A stretch of DNA of 64,000 nt from Membranipora membranacea (taxonomy: Eukaryota > Bryozoa > Gymnolaemata > Cheilostomatida > Membraniporidae), in assembly GCA_914767715.1 (NCBI GenBank), contig OU612066.1, forward strand, positions 20,744,283 through 20,808,282, read 5' to 3'. The translations under genes were made by a program, and so were the position numbers. This document shows positions 26,600 to 37,879 of this stretch, piece by piece (the stretch's first letter is position 1; each line of letters starts with the position of its first letter). The notes under the pieces are model-generated. The model was not told the DNA's origin, made no database searches, and saw only the letters and a program-made list of their open reading frames with translations.

Positions 26600-26790
26600 T
26601 AAAATTATGAGACCGGGTCATGGGGTCAAATCACCTGCCGCATCCATAGTGGTTGAATTACGGGTGGCGAGATCTAGGAGTCAAGAAACCCTGATAGTGT
26701 CAGTGTACTGCGCTTAGATTTGAACCCAGTACTTTCAACAACTGTACTGCCCAGAGCCCATTGCTCTAACCATCTAACCACCTACTACCC
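26600..26790 (-). mobile_element. tRNA-derived SINE
   Basis: On the minus strand the head reads GGTGGTTAGATGGTTAGAGC, resembling a polymerase III A box, and about 40 nt later contains GGGTTCAAATC (26717-26727), a good B-box match. Spacing is that of a tRNA-like promoter. A body of about 120 nt with no tRNA character follows (GACTCCTAGATCTCGCCACC). There is no cloverleaf with a paired acceptor stem, so it is a SINE rather than a tRNA gene. Borders are approximate. Confidence 0.6.
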
Positions 26791-27033
26791 CCATCGTTTC
26801 GAGGAGATAATCAAACTTTAAAATGTGCTAGGCAGCATCAAGAATAGTTTCCGTTTGTTTTGTGAATATTTCAATCCATAATTGTAAATATGTCCAAATT
26901 TACAATAACTTTGCTTCAGATGTTGACACTGAACAGTTTAGGATATAGTTTCATGTGATGCCAAAACTATTATTGAATGACATGCTGTAAACGTCAAAAT
27001 TAAATTGCAATTCTTGATGTTCAAGATTTCTGT

Positions 27034-27039
27034 TTTATT
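27034..27039 (-). terminator. Candidate SoxF polyadenylation signal
   Basis: AATAAA on the minus strand, about 920 nt after the SoxF stop codon. That would give a 3' UTR of ordinary length. Other candidates may exist; no transcript data are available. Confidence 0.35.
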
Positions 27040-27956
27040 CATTTTTAGATTTCATCAAAATAGATTGGATAAGATACAAAGCACTTTTGACTTTAAAATA
27101 GTCAAAAATTGTATAGAATTGTCAGAATGAGCAAAACCATTGATGGCTAAATTTGTGGCACAATTAAAGAAATATTCCATTTGAAAAAATTATTATGGCT
27201 GATCTTTGCTGATGCAAACGATAACAAACTATTTACATTTATAATTTACAAAATAAATTAATAAAATAAATCAGTACGGAGCAATGTCTATGTAATAATA
27301 TATACCTGGAAGGTTAATGAAACAGTCTAGTGACCCTTGTGAGATAAAAAAATAATAATTCTCATGACCCATATAATAAAACTGATTGGCTAGTCGGCCT
27401 GAAAAAAATTATATAATTATTTTGCTGTGTGCTAACTACCGTCTGAGCCTAACATGTAGGCTGGGTAGCATAACAGCCATTTTTAGCCCAGACACATGAG
27501 TGGTAATGATAAAGCTCTAATCAAAGTGAAAATTTGGCAAAGCTTTAGAACTCCAGCGAATCATTTTTGGTTTGATATCAAATGACTGGTTCTCCTATAA
27601 TTGGTATGCTGAGAGAGATGTTCAACAAAATAAAGCTGCTGTTTGGCTTGTCAATAGAAAAAACTGCTGACACATTGACAGTTGTTTCAGAGCTGTCACA
27701 ACCAACTAACAAACGGTGATGGCAAAAATCTTCTAAAAAACAGTCACTCGGCGACACAAGCACCTGTGACAGTATGTGATACAAAATAGATATCTTTGGG
27801 AACTCGATGATGAACATGATGTGAATTAAATAATCACTGAAAAAATGTTAGGCTATGCTGCCCAACCAAAATCCTAAAAAACGTTTTACGATTACGAGTC
27901 AAAAAATGTTTGTACAATACGGGCTGCGAACCTTTCTAAAATTCCTAAGATATCGA

Positions 27957-30900
27957 TCATGGAGAGGCGTGAGGTCCTGTTGCGTTGATGCAGGCTGCAG
28001 CGGCAGCCATGCTACCGGCAGCAAGATGCTGCTGTAGCTTAGAATCAGTGAGGTACTGATCAAACTCATCGGGTTGTATGTCCTTGTAGTCATCATAGCC
28101 GATAAGCTGCTGAATATACGACCCTGGTACAGGAGCGGCTACGGGGACGGCTACAGGGGGGTTTGCTGCAGGGGGTGAGATAGATGACTGTTGGGTGTAG
28201 CTACACGGGGGTGACATTTGTTGGCTAGGTGAGTGTGATTGTTGATAGTACTCTGGCTGCTCACTGTACTGGAAACTGCATGGTGGATAATAGGATTTAT
28301 AGAGTCCCGCAGGTGGGAAAATAAAGTTACTGGGGTATTCTCCGGTTGGAGTACCGTCACCAAATGGTGTGTAGCCATGAGCGTAGAGTGTCTGGGCGGA
28401 GCATGGCGGCACACTCTCCACTTCCTGTTTTACATGTGAGATGTCTATAGGGGATACTTTGGTGGGGGTAGTAGGGGGAGTGAGGCCAGGTGGTGTGCCT
28501 GGGGACATTCTGTTGTTACTATAAGGGCTAGCCTGTCCTTTTGCTCCGCCCTTGGCGTGTTTGTTCTTTGGGCGCCTTCTTGGGCGGTATTTGTAGTCTG
28601 GGTAGGTCTGCATGTGTTGGATCCGAAGTTCCTCCGCCTTGTTTATGAATGGCTGTCTGTCTTTCGCGGTCATTGCTTTCCATTTATCACCTAAAAAACA
28701 AAATTAAAACACTATGTTAGAACTTGGGCACATTGAGTGAGTTGGTGGTGTTTTTGTTTTGTTATTCTGGGTTCAGGTTAGAAATCTAGTGCTGCTTGCC
28801 ACTCGAGAACTTAGTAACCTTGAAATTGTGGTTAGCCTCCAGGGAACGGGTTAACCTGGATTAGCCTGAGCTGTAAAACAGCTACCTAATCGTAAATTCT
28901 AATGTGGTAGCATGAAAACACAGAAAGGCTGGCACCTCAGATACTTATAAACCATGAATCTCTCCCATGAAGCTGGATGGTTGTGAGGTATGCCATCACT
29001 TTGCCTGACTGTTCAATTACTCCTACTAGCATCGGATGCCAAAAACTAGATTGAATTAGCATAAAACAAAAGCAGAATCAAGCGCTAATCTTTCTCTACT
29101 GAAGTAGCTATTGCGTCAAAACTGTACCACTGCTTTGTTTATTATGTGGTCCGATCAGGTCTTTCCAGCTTCCACTACCAGAAATCTTGATCCCTTGACT
29201 GATTTATAGCATGGCTTAATTTGAATTTGTTAATCCAAACTTTAATTTTCAGTGCAAATCATGTTCAAAATAACAACAACTAGTGAAAATGTGTAACAAA
29301 GCAAGAAATAGTTGTGAACAGTGAGCCAGAATTAACAGGCACCTGCATTGGATTAACAATGCAATGAGATTACGTGAATTTTTACAGACGCGCACACTGG
29401 GCCTTTCCTGGCGTAATTTCGTTTTTACAACTGGCTATAAAAAATTGGGAATGATTTAGTCAAGAAGTCTATTTAGTTTTAAAGGCAAGCAATAATAGAA
29501 CAAATGGCCCTTTAGCGAGTGCATCAGTTATTGCTGCTTGCTTCACTAATAAGTTTTAGTAGCCGAAAGGTGAATGTTTTGTTTTTACTAAAAGGGGGCC
29601 TTAGCAATAAAATGACAGCTCCATTAATCAAAAAGTTATGTGAGTAGGCATGGCATTACGGGTTGATCAGTAAAGATTTATATAAAGCTGTTGTAACAGG
29701 ATAATTGCCTGTACCGGCCCAAAGTGCTAAAATTTTCCCAGAGTGTTCTACAGCTTTTGCCAGTCTCGCTGCGATAATTGAAATGTTGTGCTGCCTTAGT
29801 AATACTAAATATTACACATGTAGCTGATTTTTTACACATGTCTAAATAGCACTGTTATATAGTTAGTCCTAGCCAACCTTCGTCCTTGAATACCCGATGC
29901 TTTAGCACTGGCATTGCCTTCGAAATGTCCATATAATACTCATGAATGCTGGCGGATGTGAGATTCAAATTTTTGTATCCGATCGTGCGACTGATGCCTG
30001 TGAATTCTGTTGCCGAAAACTTTTTTTTTTGACCATGGAATGAACATATATGTTGTATAATCATATTAATAGCGCCAAGGAATTTAAGTCATAGGAAGTC
30101 TGGAAATTCATCCAGTTGAGGAAGTTTGAGATTGGTCCGAAAGAAAGAAAGGATCGCAAGTCATATGACAATCCGGGCGTACCAGGATCTGAGGGGCTTC
30201 AAATCTCTCATCATCGACGTCGCGTCTTTCAGGTGACACTTAGGTCACACTGCAGAGGCAGAATGCGGTCAGGAGTGAAGCTCGACTTACATTTGAAGGC
30301 CAGCAAGTGGTTGATCCACCATGGTGCTAAAATCGAACTAGGCAAATGCACTACTTATATTAAATAACGTTATACTCTGTGCAATTTAGTTGAGCATACC
30401 TGTCGGCATCGTATTTTCAGCCCGCCCAATTTTTTTCTGGTGAAATTAAAACCATCCATTATGATAAACAATAGACACATCACTAAAACAATAGAGTTGT
30501 CAGTTAATCTTGTCCATTATCGTGTGTCAGTTTGATGGATGAAGCAATGATACGATACGCATGAGAAGACATAAAAATCGCTCTCGCCAGCTAACCGATC
30601 AACAACATCATTTTAGCAAGAGCTAATAATTTTGAATCTTTTGTAATAAAATGTGATCATTTCCTCAGCCACTAAGTAGTTTCTGGTAATAATAGGGTGA
30701 ATCTTAATCCCCTCCACAAAGGACAACTCACGCTTGTGTCATTAATCGGATTATCATCTCAATCAAATATCATACACTCTACTCTTATTCCTTTATTTCC
30801 AACTCCTGTTTCTTTTTCTGCCTCTTTGCCTATTCTGTCAAGAAATTCACCAGTTGCTACTGCATGATCATAGGCGCTCCCTAGTTCTAGGTACTTAGTA

Positions 30901-32338
30901 ATCCTCCCCCAAACAACTAAGGCCAGAACATGAGAAAACAGAGCTAGCTTTCATTTGCTCAGTTTTGAAAGTGCAATTTACATCCGATCATACTTAGAAT
31001 GCGGATTTAGATTTAGGTAAATCTAAAAGTGCCGTTTGACAAAACTAAGGGCTGCTCCTCAAAAACAGGAGCACAACACGATTCGCAGTCACAATGCTAA
31101 CGTTGCTTTGGGATTCCTGCGGAATTCTTTCTATTCAAAGAGCTGCCAGCTTTTTGAGAAAACTCAGCCCCCTTTTGTCGTGTCTAAACAAAGGTACCAG
31201 TAGAACTACCAAATAATGACTTGTACAACATCAAAGTTTATTTTTACTGAATTGCCAGGCATTAAAAGATGCCAGATCAAGGAGGCAAAAAACAGTAGAG
31301 TTAGAAAAGCTAGATGCACTTTATACAACACATTCCTCTCCGTTTCGGCTTTTTGTTCCTATTTTGGATGCTACACATTTCCTTCAAGTGCTCGCCATTT
31401 TAAAGTCATTTAACTAGTATTGGCAATTGGTATATTACTATCTAAGTTCAGCCAAAAACATAATCATCGTTTTGTCGGCCAAAGGAACCTCCACGTCGGA
31501 AATATAATTGCATGAACGTTGGCGTGTAACCGCCCATAAACTTTTTGTTCAATCATGAGGATCTTTTGTTCGATTGATTTATAGTGCTAAACGCATCGTT
31601 GACTATATCGAAATCTGCGTTGATGAGGAAAAATGTTAATCCCATTTAAGCTTAACGTGAGGTGATTGTTATTACCGCATAACATGGTTGAAAACAAAAG
31701 GCTATGATAAATTACCACTCAAAAAGCAAGCGCCAGAAACGCTTCACCAGGTCCTGTTCGAGTCAGGATGCTCAGCGAAAACAAAAACCTAAAGCAGTTG
31801 CCTCAATATCCGCAAAGGCATGTTGAAAGTCAAACTGCCCCGTCCAGTGGTATTTTGTAAACAAAAAAGTCAAAAACACCAAGCTCACCATGACGAGTGG
31901 ATAATTGTACTGTACCTGTGTAGTAAAAGGTCCCACCATCGCTAACACCCTTTTTCTATCAAAAAGATACGCTTTATCTCAGTTTGTGAACTTACCTAGC
32001 ATTTTACTGAGATCAGCATTATGTACATCCGGATTCTCGTCAGCCATCTTCTTACGTTCATCTTTCGCCCAAACCATGAAAGCATTCATTGGTCGTCGGA
32101 TTCTTTGCTCAGATTTTCGTGGAGGTTGACGATTATCCTGAATCTCCATATGAGCGGGAGCGTTATTGTTCATGATATGAGAAGGTACTTGATGGGGAGG
32201 TAACCCATAAGCTTCGTACATCCCTGCGTGATAAACGACCGCTGCATCACCCATCATCAGCCTCTGATGCTGAAACCAACCTGCGTAGCTTGTCTGCATC
32301 GCTGTGGCCATGTTGTTAGTATGACTATCTAATGTCAT
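27957..32338 (-). CDS. SoxF: SoxF-group HMG-box transcription factor (Sox7/17/18-like), 2 exons
   Basis: Sequence-specific DNA-binding regulator of development. Exons on the minus strand: 32338-31996 and 28690-27957; a 3.3 kb GT-AG intron splits the Gly115 codon. The product is 358 residues. The HMG box spans about residues 79-157: [34 protein letters not shown], then [20 protein letters not shown]. The HNA(D/E)LSKMLG signature, the intron inside the box and the C-terminal EFDQYL at 323-328 (the SoxF beta-catenin-binding motif) assign it to group F rather than B or E. Between them lies a Pro/Gln/Ser/Tyr-rich transactivation region, with VKQE at 201-204 as a possible sumoylation site. Gly-Asp-Lys-Trp in the box differs from vertebrate Gly-Lys-Ser-Trp. 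The ATG at 32338 is the first in its frame; a pyrimidine-rich CTCTCTCCAG just upstream could be the acceptor of a 5' UTR exon. Confidence 0.9.
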
Positions 32339-35300
32339 GCCTGTCTGCTGGAGAGAGTAAAATACCCACTCGAGATTAAAACAGGGATGTGTGTTCAGCC
32401 TGACTGTTTAATTCTGTTTGTATGTTATGCTAGCGAGACGCAAGGTCTTATAGATAGAATCGACTATCGCAATGTGTGTGTGTGTGTTATCTATACTCGC
32501 ACCATGCAATCTGAACAGCCAATCAAATCGCTGCTATATTATTAGAATAGCTTCGATATAAGGATTTCACTTGTAACCAACAATACACGGCTAAACCTTT
32601 CCGAGACTGTAAAATCCAAACGTACTAATGTTATATCTTGCATAACATCTATCATAAAATTTTGATAAATCCCATAAAACGGTTATTAATGCGTTTAATA
32701 TGCGAGACATTCCTTAAATTTCAGGGGAATGCCTCAAGGTGGAAATGAAAGCAAATTTCCCAATTTCGGGTACCCACAATTAAAATTAAAAGACGGAGGG
32801 CTAAAAAGCAGGTTTCAAATCAGAACAGAAAGCAAAACAGATTTCGCAACTGGGTAAAAATCATTAATCTTTTGCACGGAAATTTTCTAGCTGAACCAAA
32901 CCCCTACCCTGGTAATTTATATATCCTGCGGTTGGTCTATGTGGCTTTTAATTGATTTTGGACAATGTGCAGACCACAGTTATGCTGTCACAAAATATTA
33001 AATCTCCATGTAGTAGAGTAAAATAGTCCTGGCAGACCACATCATGTCCAGCCACTTTTTTATCGATTGCTGCTAACTAGTGTCCAACAAATATGTGAGC
33101 AATATGTCAACCATGGTCAACATTAAAGACAGCATTAGACACGCTCACCTTACTAAGATGTTGTACGAGATGGTCGAGATGGTCGTCCATCTAGTCTACT
33201 GATCACGGCTGACTGCTGACTGAGTTTTGATGTCTATTTTTTGGTTGGAACTAAGAATTCCCCAAATTCTTTGGCACTGCAGCTTGCCAATGTTGCGCCC
33301 ATCATTCATGGAACCATGGAGTCAGCCTAAGTTTGCTACATGGACATCTCATTCCTAAACATAGTGGGAATTTGGCTATGATGGTTTGAGCTCTTCTTAC
33401 GATCGCCTCGCCAATGTTAAGGCCCTCTGATTGTTCGGCTGTACAGTCATTTAAAACTTTGTTTTGCTTGTGTGTTTCGGCCCAGGCCCACGGGATGATT
33501 GAGAGCAGATTGATATAGTGTTGGGCGTTCGTAACCATGATCACACCACCCGTAAGTCAGGATGTGGTAGTGACAAAAATCATGTGATATGCTCGTGCCA
33601 AGCATCAGTTCTTCTGCCCTTGAAAAGCCAAAATAAATTCTCACCGCGTACAGGACATGGAACCTGAAGGATTTATTTTTGCTAAAGGAAGTATGATTGG
33701 AATGTGGGATACTACTACAACCTTTTATGACTGTTCTATCTTTAGATTACGTAAGAGTCATAAAACAATCTGTATCTGTAACCTGACTGACCCTACTACA
33801 CAAATAGGTACACTACGGAGTGCTGCCCAAACCAAACCATCGAGTCTCTCCCCAGATCATGCAACGATTTATGCAGCTGTGGCATGTTGAGACATTATCC
33901 CCAAACTTGTAAGGTCTCTTTTACTAGAAATATGATATGGTTTTGTTTTTCTGCTGTGTCACGTACATGCACATCTGTCTGGCAGAGGTCTAGGCCTAAG
34001 TAATGGAGATTAACATGGAATTAATCTAACTTGATTACATCCCATTGCCTGTATAGTGCATAGCACTGTTGAATATACCCAAATCATTGACAGTGTTTTT
34101 TGGATTAGTATTTGACCTAAGCTTTGTTATAAGGTCATCACGAACAATAGAAAGGTCAGGATGATGACATTAAAATGTCATTTACAGGCTAACAGTTCGC
34201 ACAACAAGATCTATAGCCCTGGGACCAAAACCAACAGTAGTTTACTCTTAGGAGTTAGCCTACCACCTACCGACATGAACACTGCTTCAAACAATAGCCA
34301 GAAAATGTTCACTTGGCAATTAAAGTTATTTGCAATGAAAATATTTTCATTAACCGCACAGCAACTGTTTTTGATGACAGCCGGTTAGCGAGAGATTTGT
34401 TGAGTGGCAGGCATCCTCCCCTTTTTTTGCCAAAAAACGTGATCATTGAAAATGTTGGTATAACATTACCACAGCAGTAAATGATAGCCTGTCGCTGTGA
34501 TTTTGCAGCTTGTGTTTTACTGTTTTGTATATCAAACAAGTCATTAATAAGACTAACAGGTAGACAAAGTCATCAAAAGCAGATTGATGACTCAGTCTAG
34601 GGTCTCAGCCCTCATCCAGTAAGACCAGCTACAACAAACGGCACATAGTATCACTGTATCCTATTGTTGTGTGCGTGTCGACTTTATAACATGGTAAAGA
34701 CTTCCTGTAGCGGTACCATGTTTTGTCCAGCTTTCTAGCATGAGTTCTCAGTCTGTTTTGGTTGTGTTGGTGGTGGCCTCCACTATCAACTGAAACACCT
34801 TTGACACTCAAGCAATCAGCTTTCACTCCTTCCACCTAGCTGTCTCCAAACACAATAGAAGGCCAGACATTTTGCACATGAGGGCTATTGCTATGATCGC
34901 CGATAACTTGCATCTCAGAAGAAAAACGCATCAAAGACATTTGTAAAAGATTTTGCTCCAGATATTTCAGACATCAATAAGCAAAACATGCTTCACGATT
35001 GCTTCACCTTGGAGCGCAGTTAATAAGCAGTATAAGGCATATAAAGTTGTAAAAATTAATAACCATTGCATAACATCATAGATAATACAGCAATAATCTG
35101 GCAGTACAAACCGAGTGTGATCTGGAATCCCAGTATGTGGCGTCATCGCCTCAAAGCTGTAAATAGCATTCCTAACCAAAATCTGCTGATCGGTGGCTAA
35201 AATTAGATCATTTGTCCGTGCGCACCAAATATGGTGTTGATCTTTTTGTGACAGACCATATATAGTAAGGTAGACTGAAACTTTACTTAATCTGAAAATA

Positions 35301-35929
35301 CAGACACACAGCAGAAAACTTTAAAAGCGAAAGAATTATTCAAAAGGGCACTTAGTGACCATGTCTCCCCCTTCCCCGCACATAACACATAGAGCATTGC
35401 AGCGGCAACTTGAGTTATCTTGTCACTGTAAAGAAGAAGACAACTCCTGTCATAGACAAAAAAGATTGTCTTTCAATTTAGTGCTTGGAAAGTTGTGGAA
35501 TGTATGTTATCATGGCACTGGTTGGCAATTTCCAGTTTCTTTTATCTTACAACTAGTTAATTCTCTCGTATTTTGTGGCAGAGAGATACTGTGAAAATTC
35601 AGGAGCCTTGATATGTGACTTTTGCAATGTCCACCCTCCACCAATATCAAGGCTCAGCCAAGGAGTTAGACCTCCTTGACTCCTTGACTCTACCATAAAA
35701 GAGAGATCAACTTGATCTTATTTTATATCTGGATTATCTGCCAGGAGTTACAGGACTGCAGCATCTCCTTCAATCATTCATGCACAACACTGGCATTTAA
35801 ATACCCGACTCTCAATATAAGACAACTCTTAATTATGTTACCACTACCAGTTCACGTCTTCTTGGATTGACTCCATTCAAATCGTCCAATCTTGCAAATC
35901 TAGTCTTAAGAGATCCATGGCTAGAATAT
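32339..35929. other. SoxF 5' flank, no gene seen
   Basis: Upstream region of SoxF. It contains a short GT repeat near 32472-32487. I could not identify a TATA box or other core promoter element with confidence. Short open frames on both strands show no family likeness. Confidence 0.4.
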
Positions 35930-36670
35930 CTGCAGTTCTCTAGAAAAAATGGTCCAATTCCATCACCTTCCTCAAAAAGACAAAACAATTTGAGTAGGAT
36001 AAAATAACTGTGTACGCGCCCAATATCTTAACTCGAATAAATCGTGATCAGTCCATGGAGTCCCTGATCAGTCGGAACAGAATTGTTGTACTATTGCCGG
36101 GTCAGTAACCCCAGGAAGTGTTTGTCCATGACCGATAAATTCCAACAAACTTGGCTCACATTGCAAATTCACCATCCTGTCACTCTGCAGAAACATGCTG
36201 AGTCAGACAATTGGCATCATTGAGCTTAAAATGATACAGAAAAGAGTAATGAATGATTGACAGGCAAGAAAATATGCGGAAAGAATGTCGTGGAAAATCA
36301 TCAATTGTTTATCACAAGCAATGAATGGAAGGATGTATAGTTCAAGCATGTTGGTCCCTCTGCGTCTACTGAGAACAGAGGAATGTTTACGAAACACCTC
36401 AATACCCAACTTTCCAATTTCCCTCTGCCACCACAGGCGGAACACACTGGTTCTAATATTTGATATGGTGACTTATTGGTTTACTTTGTGCGCTGGATGC
36501 AATAAGACTACAGCTGAACACAACTCTTTTTTTTTTCAAAAGTTACTCTGCAGTTCTCTTCATAAAATGGTGCAGTTCCATTACCTCCCTCGAAAAGAAA
36601 GACAATTTGGGTTAACTTACTACATGTATGCGCCTAATATCTTTAGTGCGAATAAATCGTGATTAGTCCA
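35930..36670. repeat. Pair of direct repeats of about 125 bp
   Basis: 35930-36054 and 36548-36670 share CTGCAGTTCTC at the left and ATAAATCGTGATyAGTCCA at the right (y = C or T), with similar sequence between (AAAATGGTsCArTTCCAT, s = C or G, r = A or G). They differ by roughly one base in five by eye. They may be two fragments of one dispersed element; no terminal repeats were seen. Confidence 0.5.
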
Positions 36671-37594
36671 AACAATCCTACTTGTCTACTACACGACACT
36701 GTCAACTAAAAACCACAATTTCCTCTCCCCTTTTGTGTGAACTATAATCAAACTACAGAGGCGAAAATGCTATAAATTTGTTTACTATTGATTTGTAGGA
36801 GCTCAGGTAACTCCTTTTGGGGATTCTGAGCCCCCCCCTTCCCGTCCGACGCCTCCCTCCCCTTTTTGGTGGACTAAAACTGTTGGCACTGGCACAGGAG
36901 CTCTGTGTGCCTTGAAGATTTTTGATTGATTTTCAGATTATCCCTTTTGTAACTGGTTTGGCTAGCGTCAAGTAGAGGGGAAGCAATTCCAAATATTAGT
37001 AAATTATACGGGGCGTTTGAGACAATCTGCATGCTTGTCAAGAATGCTCTGTCTAAACTAACACACTTTATCATTTGCTTGAGGCAGCAAATCCGCTGAC
37101 ATAGACACCGTTATTGGGATAGGAAAAGGGGCTGTGGTGGGGGAGCGCAAGTGTTTGGCGGACTCAAACTCGAATTCTATGGGAGCGTCTATCAAACCAA
37201 ACAGCATAAATCCATTACAGGTAGAATGTTGTTGATATTAATTTCACCAGTCTTTGAGTGAAAAAGAAAATTCATAATGGAAAACAGATAATGATGGCTA
37301 CAGTACTACATGAGATTGGCCGGCTGAATAAAGAGAAAAATAACGGAAACGAAATTGATTTAAAGTGTATGTAACAAAACATCAGGGTGCCACAGCATGT
37401 GAATCAGTACTTTAATTCAATTCTGTATTGTTTTTGTTTAATAGACACAATTAAATGGTGGCAGTTGCGAGTGGGTGAGCACTAGCGGTAAAAAACACAA
37501 TAAATAATGGTGGTATTGTTTAATATAAGTTGAGAGGTAACTGAACGCAGACATCTGTATTCTAATTGTTTTTTAAATGCAAAACCAGTATGCA
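36671..37594. other. Intergenic between GAREM 3' end and SoxF
   Basis: AT-rich, with a pyrimidine-rich patch near 36820-36870. I see no gene, RNA or repeat here. Confidence 0.4.
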
Positions 37595-37600
37595 TTTATT
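37595..37600 (-). terminator. Candidate GAREM polyadenylation signal
   Basis: AATAAA on the minus strand about 280 nt past the GAREM stop. A second AATAAA at 37880-37875 shares its first A with the stop codon TGA; using that one would leave almost no 3' UTR, so the distal signal is preferred. Confidence 0.4.
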
Positions 37601-37879
37601 TAGCACTTCATTCATATAATATAACTGGATAGTAAAGTGATGCCAATATTTAATAATAAAAGACAAGTAGCACCAACAAAACCAAAAATGAGAGATTATA
37701 AATATATCGTTGTTCATATCAGAGAGTAATGAGATAAAATGGCAGTGATAGTATGGAACACATTAGTTATGGCCACGAGCAAAACTGATATCAATTAGTT
37801 ATATCACTCATTTTGGCATTCAAAAATAGAATAAATGTTTAGATGATAAATGAAACTTTGACAAAACAACTTTGTTTAT

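Noticed and set aside
26600-26790. True tRNA gene on the minus strand
   Set aside because: A and B boxes are present but the acceptor and anticodon stems do not pair, so a SINE was called instead.
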